From Imbricaverruca yamaguchii (Eukaryota; Arthropoda; Thecostraca; Neoverrucidae), in assembly GCA_034440575.1 (NCBI GenBank), contig JAOTOL010001099.1, positions 124,001 to 188,000 on the forward strand: 64,000 bases of DNA, in the 5' to 3' direction. The number at the start of each line of letters is the position of its first letter. Position 1 is the stretch's first letter. Shown here piece by piece: positions 47,749 through 58,568 of the stretch. Below the pieces are notes generated by a model. The model made no database searches. It was given only the letters and a program-made list of their open reading frames with translations, and was not told where the DNA came from. Made by a program: the position numbers and the translations under genes.

Positions 47749-49540
47749 CTACACGTACATATTGTATTGCACGAAACCAGAAAATCCTAACATAACTTAG
47801 CTTTACCAAACGCAACCTCGTAGGATTCATGAATGTAAAATATATGTAAAACTTGTCTCATAAATGCCTTCAACTGTAGTAATGCAGCCTTTTTATGTAC
47901 AGGGTTTTTTAATTAACTGTGAGCAGTGTTTAAATTCTTCTTATCATATCTGAGAAATGCTATGGAATCTGAGAAATGAATATGAATATGAAAAGAAATG
48001 AATATGGCACAAAATAATGGTGGTATTTGTACTTTGTAAGCAGTTCTTGATGTAGCTATCAATCATTTTGCATGCTCAGGTATGGATAATTAGTTGTTCT
48101 TCAACACCAGTTACATGATAACATCAGTTTGCACTTCCCACTGAATCTTAATCGCATATCAGTTAATTATGCGCAGTTCCATTAAATTTCGAGGTAAAAA
48201 GGACCGAGACTTTCCTGGAGAGTAATGCTCTGCATCCCAGAAATGCAGGGAGCCTACTTTTCGAACCTTGGTCTTGTGATAATCAAAGCCCGATACACCA
48301 ACATTGGTGGATTGGTTGAAGGAATAAGCCTTGAATATTGAAATCCAACTCCTCAGATGTTTAATCAACGCTAAATCTCACGAACCTCGAATTGGTGGTA
48401 GAGTAGCTGCGCCGAGAAAGAACCCGGCATCCCACGTTTTGAAAATAGCGTCTTTTGCTAGTTCATGGCGACAGCGTGGTAATATTTGGGGAACTGGGTC
48501 CTGACTGGACCCCGACCGGGCCCAGACTGGGCAGACGATCGGTATCGCCGCGAAAGCGACGCTGATATGAATCGCGCGATGGACTGGGCCCATGTTGGGC
48601 CCCGGCCGGGCTGCACACTCAGTTAACGTTCCCAGGTTTTGCGGTTGAGCCATGCTGGGCCTCTGTCGGTTCGCCCAGTCGCACACTGTGCCCAGTCGGG
48701 GCCCGGGTAAAATGCTGGCTGGGATACAGCGCACGGGAACACCGTCCCGACTTTTGGGAGCCCGATCCCTCAGGCATCCAGGATGCTTCACATTTTTAAG
48801 GCAACCGTCCCTAACTTTCCCAAAGAGTGCCTTAAGATATTCCACGTATGGTATAGCGACCTGCACCAAGACCAACCAGTGATTAATTAAGAGTCTAATC
48901 ATTCATGCAGACACTCAACGTCGGGCAAATACACGGTTCTGAAACAGTCAGGGCAGTGGCTCGAACGGCATTGGCGATCTTCACAGTAGAGGACCAATCA
49001 TCAGCTGACGCTATTTCAATTATCACTGGATTTTTGGCAGTTTGGCCTGTTTGAATCTTCTGTGTCGGGTTTGCACAAGCTGATCTTCGATCTTACGAAC
49101 ATTGCAATATAATAGTCAGTGATATTGGATTAGCAGACACGGTAAAAAGTATAGTGTGGTGACAAAGATGATGGTTGTGCACTTGAGGGCAAGGCAAGAA
49201 ATCAGTAGTGTTGCAGTTACTTGCTTCGGTGGTTGATGTCCAAATGGAATGACACCGGAACTGATGATCTGGTGTGATCATGATTGTTCTGGGTAGATAG
49301 GTACCTACGCAAGTAAATTTGTAGCTTAACGTAATTTGTATTTCTTGGAATTTATTTTTCTTATGCAATGTGCATGAATGTACTTAACATAATAGTAATA
49401 TAATCATTCACTTTCTCTTCAAATGAAGACTTTTCAGTTGGAAGGAAAATACCGCCCACGCAGGTGCTTGGAGTTTGGTAATATAGCCTGAAAATTAATG
49501 TTCAAAATAAGGAAAAATACAACATAACCTAACCCAACCT
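47749..49540. other. No gene recognised; GC-rich low-complexity patch at 48470-48735
   Basis: The patch is full of CTGGGC/GCCCAG variants and yields a 174-codon minus frame (48378-48902) that looks like read-through of decayed repeats. Confidence 0.45.
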
Positions 49541-49544
49541 CCGA

Positions 49545-50377
49545 CACTTGCATTTCCGAGGAAATTTCCCGGGTGCATCAGTATTCTCACCCAATAAATT
49601 GGGGTGAGAACATGCACTAAAATCCAGATCTGAGCGAATGCGGTCATGCTTCATCTTAAATGAATCCCCTCGTCAAGCTAAACTCAAAACTACCCTTCCT
49701 GAAATTATACGTTGCCAACTTTATCCGTTGCATACTTATGGATTCGGTTTTTGACGTAATGCATTATTCGCCATAGGGTTTAGCATGGAGGCCAATGGGT
49801 GAGAAGTGACCGGCCCCTGCGATTTCTCTGATTTTGGTATGCCAACCCCACCTCCGACACTTGCATTTCCGGGAAATTTCCCGGGTGCATCAGTATTTCA
49901 CCCAATAAATTGGGGTGAGAACATGCACTAAAATCCAGATCTCAGCGAATGCGGCCATGCTTCATCTTAAATGAATCCCTCGTCAAGCTAAACTCAAAAC
50001 TACCCTTCCTGAAATTATGCCTTGCCAACTTTATCCGCTGCATACTTTTGGATTCGGTTTTTGACGTAATGCATTATTCGCCATAGGGTTTAGCATGGGA
50101 GGCCAATGGGTGGGATATGACCGGCCCCTGCGATTTCTCTGATTTTGGTATGCCAGCAACCCCACCTGCGACACTTGCATTTCCGAGGAAATTTCCCGGG
50201 TGCATCAGTATTCTCACCCAATAAATGGGGGTGAGAACATGCACTGAAATGCAGATCTGAGCGAATGCGGTCATGCTTCATCTTAAATGAATCCCTCGTC
50301 AAGCTAAACTCAAAAATACCCCTGCTGAAATTATGCCTTGCCAACTTTATCCGTTGCATACTTATGGATTCGGTTTT
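49545..50377 (-). repeat. ~316 bp satellite, inverted part of the array
   Basis: About 2.6 units in opposite orientation to the following block. TATGCC marks recur at 49838 and 50149. Confidence 0.93.
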
Positions 50378-51945
50378 GCATACTTATGGATTCAGCAGGG
50401 GTATTTTTGAGTTTAGCTTGACGAGGGGATTCATTTAAGATGAAGCATGGCCGCATTCGCTCAGATCTGGATTTTAGTGCATGTTCTCACCCCAATTTAT
50501 TGGGTGAGAATACTGATGCACCCGGGAAATTTCCTCGGAAATGCAAGTGTCGGAGGTGGGGTTGCTGGCATACCAAAAATCAGAGAAATCGCCGGGGCCG
50601 GTCATATCCCACCCATTGGCCTCCATGCTAAACCCTATGGCGAATAATGCATTACGTCAAAAACCGAATCCATAAGTATGCAACGGATAAAGTTGGCAAG
50701 GCATAATTTCAGCAGGGTATTTTTTGAGTTTAGCTTGACGAGGGATTCATTTAAGATGAAGGATGACCGCATTCGCTCAGATCTGGATTTTAGTGCATGT
50801 TCTCACCCCAATTTATTGGGTGAGAATACTGATGCACCCGGGAAATTTCCTCGGAAATGCAAGTGTCGGAGGTGGGGTTGCTGGCATACCAAAAAATCAA
50901 AGAAATCGCAGGGGCCGGTCATATCCCACCCATTGGCCTCCATGCTAAACCCTATGGCGAATAATGCATTACGTCAAAACCGAATCCATAAGTATGCAAC
51001 GGATAAAGTTGGCAAGGCATAATTTCAGCAGGGGTATTTTTGAGTTTAGCTTGACGAGGGGATTCATTTAAGATGAAGGATGACCGCATTCGCTCAGATC
51101 TGCATTTTAGTGGATGTTCTCACCCCATTTATTGGGTGAGAATACTGATGCACCCGGGAAATTTCCTCGGAAATGCAAGTGTCGGAGGTGGGGTTGCTGG
51201 CATACCAAAATCAGAGAAATCGCAGGGGCCGGTCATATCCCACCCATTGGCCTCCATGCTAAACCCTATGGCGAATAATGCATTACGTCAAAAACCGAAT
51301 CCATAAGTATGCAACGGATAAAGTTGGCAAGGCATAATTTCAGCAGGGGTATTTTTGAGTTTAGCTTGACGAGGGGATTCATTTAAGATGAAGGATGACC
51401 GCATTCGCTCAGATCTGCATTTTAGTGCATGTTCTCACCCCAATTTATTGGGTGAGAATACTGATGCACCCGGGAAATTTCCTCGGAAATGCAAGTGTCG
51501 GAGGTGGGGTTGCTGGCATACCAAAAATCAGAGAAATCGCAGGGGCCGGTCATATCTCACCCATTGGCCTCCATGCTAAACCCTATGGCGAATAATGCAT
51601 TACGTCAAAAACCGAATCCATAAGTATGCAACGGATAAAGTTGGCAAGGCATAATTTCAGCAGGGGTATTTTTGAGTTTAGCTTGACGAGGGGATTCATT
51701 TAAGATGAAGCATGACCGCATTCGCTCAGATCTTCATTTTAGTGCATGTTCTCACCCTCATTTATTGGGTGAGAATACTGATGCACCCGGAAAATTTCCT
51801 CGGAAATGCAAGTGTCGGAGGTGGGGTTGCTGGCATACCAAAAATCAGAGAAATCGCAGGTGCCGGTCATATCTCACTCATTGGCCTCCATGCTAAACCC
51901 TATGGGAAGTAAAACATTACGTCAAAAACCGAATCATAGGTAGGG
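50378..51945 (+). repeat. ~316 bp satellite, direct part of the array
   Basis: Nearly five units; GGCATACC recurs at 50568, 50883, 51199, 51515 and 51832 (spacing 315-317). Open frames of 60-114 codons recurring in each unit are a by-product. The orientation switch lies at about 50377. Confidence 0.95.
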
Positions 51946-52384
51946 AGCTAAAAAGTACGGTGTAAAGCAATTATAAATGTGCAGCGTTGAACTCTGCGTA
52001 CTATGGCGAGTTGTTTTCATGTACTGTTTGGTTTGTTTGGTGGAAGGTTGGGATTTTGTGTTGGTAATTCAAATTTTATATTATAATTTGCTTCGGAAGC
52101 TATACTATTGCATGCACCAAGCTTTGGAGACTACCATTGTGTTCAGCTCGTCAAGATGCATGCTATGCTATATTTTGAGCGTTTTTGAAGGGGCCGCTAT
52201 TATGGGCTGAGCGTGGGCCGAGCGTGGGCTGACCGTGGGCTGTCTTGACACACGTCTCTATTTCGCCTTCCTTTTCTACTTCCAAATCAGATATGCTTGT
52301 AAAATTATCTCCAGAATGAACTCTCCAGAACCAATGAACTGACATAATGGTTTAAAGACAAAGCATGATGTCAGTCGTTACCAC
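51946..52384. other. Nothing recognised
   Basis: Unremarkable DNA after the satellite. GAGCGTGGGC occurs twice near 52210-52230. Confidence 0.4.
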
Positions 52385-52585
52385 ATAAATCCCCCTAGTG
52401 ACGTCAATTTTCAACAGGATAAAGGTGTGAGGGTAATTTCTAGCCCTACTCGTCGGGCGCTTTCCAATGATATTTCGTTCGTTACCGTGTGATGCTGAGT
52501 TTTGATATTAGAGGGGGTATATATCGCCCCTCGAGACGGGTGTGCAGATCTGACCGGAATGGCAGGGGAGGGCTAACAAGCTGAT
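52385..52585 (-). repeat. Dispersed ~0.8 kb repeat, end fragment
   Basis: Matches the start of the family in reverse: TAGTGACGTCA, CTACTCGTCGGGCGCTTTCC and CGCCCCTCGAGACGGG, as in 63850-63960. Confidence 0.7.
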
Positions 52586-52784
52586 GTGGTCAACACTTAT
52601 CACGGGCATGGACGGAGGAGTTTGAAAATTATTGGTGCGGCGAAGTGCATGAAGGTAAGGAAGGAGCGACGCAACTTTGGTTCGTTTTTGCATGCCGGTA
52701 CCTTTCCTGATATTTGAATGTGCTTGGTGAAGAACTAAGTGCTAAGGAATGAAATCAAATGATTTGTCCGGTTTACATTTCAAT

Positions 52785-53535
52785 CGATTTCCCTATCCGG
52801 TCAGGTCCTCACACTCCGTCTCGGCGGATCATTTTAAGCCTTGCAATGTCCAAACAAAGCGTTGCACGAAAACTAAAGTGGTGTCATGGGAAAGCGCTAG
52901 ACGAGTAGAGCTCGAAACCATCCGCAAAATGTTATCCCATCAAATAGTTACGCCACTAGTGGAGGGGGAATGAGGGGGTATGGAGGGTCACTAGGATCAT
53001 GACCGACATATGTTTTGGGCTCTGGGGTAAATTTAAAACACAGAAATTATTTCGACTCCGAAAAGGAAGGCGAATCAATCATGGCCTCGAAATATTAGCC
53101 CACACAAAATGAGCATTTTAATGGTTTTACATTTTTTTCAATTTTGAGTTCAATTTTCTAAATTTTCTCTCTTAGGTAGGATGTTCCGGTAAGCATTGCC
53201 TAAGCCAAATTACCCTCCTAAAGGGTGCTTACTTTAGCCAGAATCTTCGTTTTTAGCCCCAATGGGTAAATATGCAAAACAAATCAGTGAAAACAATTAA
53301 ACGAAAAAATCAAGAAACCAATCATTCTCTTGCGGGCTTTGGGGAATTTCTAAATATATGGAAATGTTGAAAGTTTCACCAAAATATCTTTATCTGCGAA
53401 AGCGCATTGGCTGGTTGATTTTTTTTTTGGGGGGGGAGGGGGTAGAGGGTTGATCTCACTTGACCTGGAATCACTCCATGGCCGAAGACGACCTGGTCTC
53501 AAAAGTTTCACGCAACATGCCAAATTGACGTGAGA
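52785..53535 (+). repeat. Dispersed ~0.8 kb repeat, diverged copy 2
   Basis: Shares GGTCAGGTCCTCACA, AAAGCGCTAGACGAGTAG, TTTTGGGCTCTGGGG and TACTTTAGCCAGAATCTTCG with copy 1 (19633-20455). Confidence 0.75.
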
Positions 53536-55500
53536 ATGTATATCAAAGTACAGCGTGCTGTGCCCGCTATTTCTTCCCAATCCGCGGAAAACAATTGTGA
53601 ACATGAGATGCCCCCTCCCCCACGAGCGCGAGACGGGTTAAATATCACTTTCCAATGCAACATGCGTGCGTGCAGCAAATCCATATGGATGCAGTCGCAG
53701 TCCGACCTGGGCATTTTGACGTCACGGTGACCGACTCACTTCGCCCTTGGTGGGCGGACAGCACGTCCGCCCCTCCCAGCTTAATTCTCACTCTCCCGAC
53801 GCGGGGGTCTTCCCACTCTGGCGCGAAACCCCCGGCGAGTCAACAGCCAATGAGAAGGCACATGTGGCCATGGGGATGTGCGGCTCCATGGCGGCGTCCG
53901 TCTATATGTACATGAAATACGTAAATGAATATGTGAATAATGTGCCACGTAGCCTTCGCAAACTTACTGAAATCGCGAAAGCGCTAGCTGCAAGTCCCCT
54001 TTCTGGATTCTGGCGCATGCTGCATTAGCATCACAATCGAGAAATCAAGTACTTCACTTGAACTACACACACAGGTAAAGTACACTTGTCACTTGCCCTC
54101 TGCTGACACTTCCTTACTAGCCATGCAAATGTCACCTCATTGCAGCTAGCCAGGCAAATATGAAGAAAACAGCTAGGGATTTAATTCCAACTAAATGTAT
54201 GTGCCTATAATATGCATGCATGTAATATGTCATAATTTTGTGGCGGACCTATCTGTGCGCCAACTATGCTAAGTCCGTGCTCAGGAGTCCAAGGTTACCG
54301 GAAGCAGTCTGACAACAACCACTTTGTGGTGGCAAGTGATGCATTTAGTCAACATCCATCCCGCATTTGGAGCTCATAAACTTAACGTTTCTTTCGATAC
54401 ACAACCTGATGAAAACATGAGAAAGCTGGCTAGGCAGCAGTCTAAGTACTCTAATGTATATAGCTAAATAACTAGACTGTTAGGAAGTCTTCCTGATACT
54501 CATTGAGATAATGGAGACACCACAGGGCTTTTGGAGGCCAGCGAGTTGAACTTTGGAGGCGAGTGAGTCGGGCCTTTGCGACGTGTCGCCGAAGGCGTCG
54601 AGTCTGCGCTAAGACGGAGCTGCCGTTCTGTGAATCATATCACAGGTCTGGCTTCAATCACCCTGGGTCAACATTACCTGTAATGACGGAGGGGCTGAGC
54701 CCTTCAATGTTGAGTGCAATGGTTTTTATGTGGATGTCACTGCCACCTGCAAGGATAAAATTGAGTGACACCTGGCAAGAGCTATTTGCTACATGGATAG
54801 CACATAGCCGACGTCAGCCATACATTCACATGCCACCCTCTCCCTCCCATTCCCTTTTCCTTCTCCCCAGATGCGCCTATTCCTACACACTGGCCTCCCT
54901 CCCGGCACATGCCTTTGGGAAGCGAACAAACCCTCCGTCCGCCATGTATCTAGGTCAGCGTCAGCGTCGTCTGTCGTCTTAACACGCGCATCGAACGGGC
55001 TGGGTCCGCCGACTCCCTCCTGCTTTTCGACGATATCTCATAAACGGGCAGGGAGGCTGCACTGTCATCTCGGAACTGTATTAGAAACTGAATTAGCGCA
55101 CCGCATGCAAATAAATCGAAATCTGCTGGCAAGGAGGAGCCGCGAGGATGAGAAGTCCACCGCCCGGCCCACGACCGTTCACGATCACGAATGAATCGTT
55201 GGAGTTGTGGCGCGGCGGCGCGATACGCCCAGCGATCTCGACCTCATTCGAACTTGAGCACATTGACCTAGGGTCGTGCAATTCCTACTGAAGCGAGATC
55301 ACTACAGCCGTCATCTATTTGCCAAATTGAGCGTTGCTAGCTTCAGCAGTATCCAAGATCATAGTGGGCGTATCCGCCTCCCCTCGAGCTCGAGTTATGT
55401 GAGAGGACCTTCTGGCCGAGTGCTAATGGACATCCCGGTTGAAAGCTGGCACGCATCGCGTCCACTGCGTGCCCAAATAGCACGCAATGGCGACTAGGCG
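53536..55500. other. No gene recognised; GC-rich patches
   Basis: A GC-rich patch at 53740-53905 holds AGCCAATGAG (CCAAT-like), and another lies at 54880-55270. Frames here show no domains. Either could be promoter-associated; there is no proof. Confidence 0.35.
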
Positions 55501-55504
55501 GTTA

Positions 55505-55626
55505 TCACGTGACATAAATGGGTACCGCCCACTTTTCCTGATACAGCACGGTGACCACGTGACTTGGAGTGGTGACGCCCATCGTGTCCGCTGCAGCACG
55601 ACGATTAGGTGGGTGGCCACGTGACA
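55505..55626. promoter_or_regulatory. Cluster of three CACGTGAC (E-box/CLEAR-like) sites
   Basis: CACGTG occurs at 55506-55511, 55556-55561 and 55618-55623, each followed by AC, within about 120 bp. CACGTG is bound by bHLH-zip factors such as USF, Max and TFEB/MITF types. The sites lie in a weak repeat, so the cluster may have arisen by duplication. Confidence 0.4.
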
Positions 55627-55904
55627 TTGCTCCTAAATGACAGCCACCATGAGGTCGCAGCTTCTGGGGATGTGGGGGTGGGGACAGACGGAGCGCCGTA
55701 GTAGGTTGTTGCTGGAGCTGTAGGTGGCTGACGACCCGGACGATGTGCGGTGGCGAAGTCAGTGGCGTAGCCAGGACTTGGCCCGGGGCGGGAGAACATC
55801 TGGATAGGGACACCCTACCTCTTCCGAATGCTCCCTTCCCATCTAGTTTTCCGAATATCCTTGGAATTCGTTCATTTTATCTTCGAAGGACCTAGATAAT
55901 TAGG

Positions 55905-55906
<2 letters not shown>

Positions 55907-55953
<47 letters not shown>
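55907..55953. repeat. (TA)n microsatellite
   Basis: About 23 uninterrupted TA units. From here to 56330 nothing else is recognised. Confidence 0.95.
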
Positions 55954-55960
<7 letters not shown>

Positions 55961-56329
55961 GTATATTCATATAGGCCTCATAGATATACGCCATATCCAT
56001 CTGCACATCTACTGGGCAAAGGTGCCTGCATAAGTGGGAGCGGTAAGTAGGTACATCAGCACTGTCTACTGCTGATCGCAATGGCAAGCAACACCAACAA
56101 ATTCACATCAGTGTTTATGCACGTTCGGTGACACAACAGTACAAGTACAACGCGAATATATCACACAGCTCGATGATAATTCCACAATCACAACATTAGC
56201 CAGATATTTCAGGCGACAACTGGCCGGCCACATCAGCACGAGTCTGCGATTACCCTTTCCAAATGTACACCACCTCTGATGCACGCGAGGGACATCTCGT
56301 AGGATTCCTGCCAACGTCAAACTAGCCTC

Positions 56330-56575
56330 TGACACATGTGAGGGTCATATTCCGCCAGGGCACCCGGTACACGTCAGGGTCATATTCAACCAGGACACCT
56401 ACCGACATGAATGCCAGCTTCTGACATAGATGACGATCATGTTCCAGCAAGGCACCTGATGATATAAAAGCCAACCTCTGACACACGTTAGGGTCATATT
56501 CCGCCCGGACACCTGCTGCATGTCAGGGTCATATTCCGCCCGGGCACCTGTCACATTCCGGCGAGGCACCTGCTA
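56330..56575. repeat. Degenerate ~50-60 bp tandem repeat
   Basis: Four to five units sharing GGGTCATATTCCGCC and GGCACCTG. Confidence 0.75.
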
Positions 56576-56814
56576 ACAAGAAAGTCTGGTCAGCCTAGTC
56601 TAAGCCCAGTCTAGACTAGTCAGTCTAGTCTCTAAGTCTAAGCCAGAAAGTCTTGTCTAGAAAGTCCCTGCCATATTGTTTCCGGTAGTGACTGAATCGC
56701 CAACACAGGGCGAATTTGTTGCCCTCGCTACACTGCAACTGCGCGGCCAGTCGCACGTTTACGCGGCCTCCTACAATGCCCGCGGGGTGTTCGTTCGGGT
56801 ACCGGCACCGGACA

Positions 56815-56925
56815 CCACAGCCGCCACTTCACCAGCAGACGCCACAGCCGCCACTTCACCAGCAGACGCCACAGCCGCCACTTCACCAGCAGACACCACA
56901 GCAGCCACTTCACCAGCAGACCTTA
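56815..56925. repeat. 27 bp tandem repeat, about 4 units
   Basis: Units of CACAGCCGCCACTTCACC plus AGCAGACGC. The overlapping plus frame at 56676-56969 has no recognised domain. Confidence 0.9.
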
Positions 56926-57099
56926 GCTCCGCCTGCAGCACCACACCACTTGTCTGGGTAATGTATTAGCCGCCTGTAAAAGTTTGTGTCCTGTCAATGT
57001 ACTTAAGCGCCCGCTGTAGAAACCAGTTTTGTCCTGGTGGCAGATTTAGCCGCTGCTGTCACACAACCAGTCTTTTTTAATGTACTTAAGCCGCCTGCT

Positions 57100-58370
57100 G
57101 TAACAACCCAGTTTGTGCCTGGTGAATGTTTAAGCCGCCTGCCTGTAGACCAACAGTCTTGTGTCCTGGGTGGCAGATGACTTCACAGCCGCCTGCCTCG
57201 TCAGCACACACCCAGTCCTTGTGCTCTGTAATATTAGAGCCGCCTGCCTGTCAGCACCACACCCAGTCCTTGTGCTCCTGGTCGGCAGATGACTTCACGA
57301 GCGCCCCGCCTCGTCAGCACCACACCCAGTCTTTGTCCTGGTCGGCACTTCACAGCCGCCCGCTTAGCACCACACCAGTCCTTGTGTCTTGAATGTACTT
57401 AAGCCGCCGCCTGTAGACCACACCCAGTCTTGTGTCCTGGGTGGCAGATGTACTTCAGAGCCCCTCGCCTCGTCAGACAAGTTGTGTCGGTCGGCAGATG
57501 TACTTCACGAGCCGCCTCGCCTCGTCAGCACCACACCCAGTCCTTGTGCTCCCTGGGTCGGCAGATGTACTTCACGAGCCGCCCCGCCTCGTCAGACCAC
57601 ACCCAGTCCTTGTGCTCCCTGGGTCGGCAGATGTACTTCACGAGCCGCCTCGCCTCGTCAGCACCACACCCAGTCCTTGTGCTCCCTGGGTCGGCAGATG
57701 TACTTCACGAGCCGCCTCGCCTCGTCAGCACCACACCCAGTCCTTGTGCTCCCTGGGTCGGCAGATGTACTTCACGAGCCGCCTCGCCTCGTCAGCACCA
57801 CACCCAGTCCTTGTGCTCCCTGGGTCGGCAGATGTACTTCACGAGCCGCCTCGCCTCGTCAGCACCACACCCAGTCCTTGTGCTCCCTGGGTCGGCAGAT
57901 GTACTTCACGAGCCGCCTCGCCTCGTCAGCACCACACCCAGTCCTTGTGCTCCCTGGGTCGGCAGATGTACTTCACGAGCCGCCTCGCCTCGTCAGCACC
58001 ACACCCAGTCCTTGTGCTCCCTGGGTCGGCAGATGTACTTCACGAGCCGCCTCGCCTCGTCAGCACCACACCCAGTCCTTGTGCTCCTGGGTCGGCAGAT
58101 GTACTTCACGAGCCGCCCCGCCTCGTCAGCACCACACCCAGTCCTTGTGCTCCCTGGGTCGGCAGATGTGCTTCCGAGCCGCCTCGCCTCGTCAGCACCA
58201 CACCCAGTCCTTGTGCTCCCTGGGTCGGCAGATGTACTTCACGAGCCGCCCCGCCTCGTCAGCACCACACCCAGTCCTTGTGCTCCCTGGGTCGGCAGAT
58301 GTACTTCACGAGCCGCCTCGCCTCGTCAGCACCACACCCAGTCCTTGTGCTCCCTGGGTCGGCAGATGTA
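57100..58370 (-). repeat. 67 bp minisatellite copying the last codons and stop of the 58.3 kb gene
   Basis: From 57489 to 58358 there are 14 units with a 66-67 bp period. In gene orientation each contains TACATCTGCCGACCC, GGGAGCACAAGGACTGGG and TGTGGTGCTGA, i.e. codons for YICRPREHKDWVWC plus stop, then GGCGGCTCGTGAAG. Units from 57100 to 57480, and weaker ones from about 56960, are increasingly broken by small deletions. Confidence 0.95.
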
Positions 58371-58568
58371 CGAGCAGTGGGTGTTGACGCTGAAGTTGCT
58401 GTCGATCAGACTCGGCGAGCCGACGAAGTCGTAGACGCTCTTGCGGCGCGTCGGGAACGGCCTCGACATGGGGTAGCGCCAGCAGAGGTAGCTGTCGTGG
58501 GCGATCAGGTCGCGGTGCTTCACGATCACGGGCCACAGCACGACTGTGAGGACTCGCTGGTCCAGGCC
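58326..58568 (-). CDS. Unknown-function gene, last exon
   Basis: The acceptor CTCCGCCGGCAG precedes GGCCTGGACC. It encodes 80 residues starting GLDQRVLTVVLWPV and ending KDWVWC before TGA (58326-58328). Phase 0 entry. The acceptor is copied in the 87 bp array and the 3' end in the 67 bp array. Confidence 0.85.
   Translation of the reverse strand, partial: GLDQRVLTVVLWPVIVKHRDLIAHDSYLCWRYPMSRPFPTRRKSVYDFVGSPSLIDSNFSVNTHCSYICRPREHKDWVWC

Noticed and set aside
48378..48902. 174-codon minus-strand gene
   Set aside because: Low-complexity GC-rich sequence with repeated CTGGGC; no domain and no splice logic.
50074..51912. Recurrent 60-114 codon frames as a gene family
   Set aside because: They are satellite units in tandem; frames differ between units through small indels.
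49545..51945. CRISPR array
   Set aside because: Units are ~316 bp throughout with no short repeat/unique spacer pattern, and the DNA is eukaryotic.
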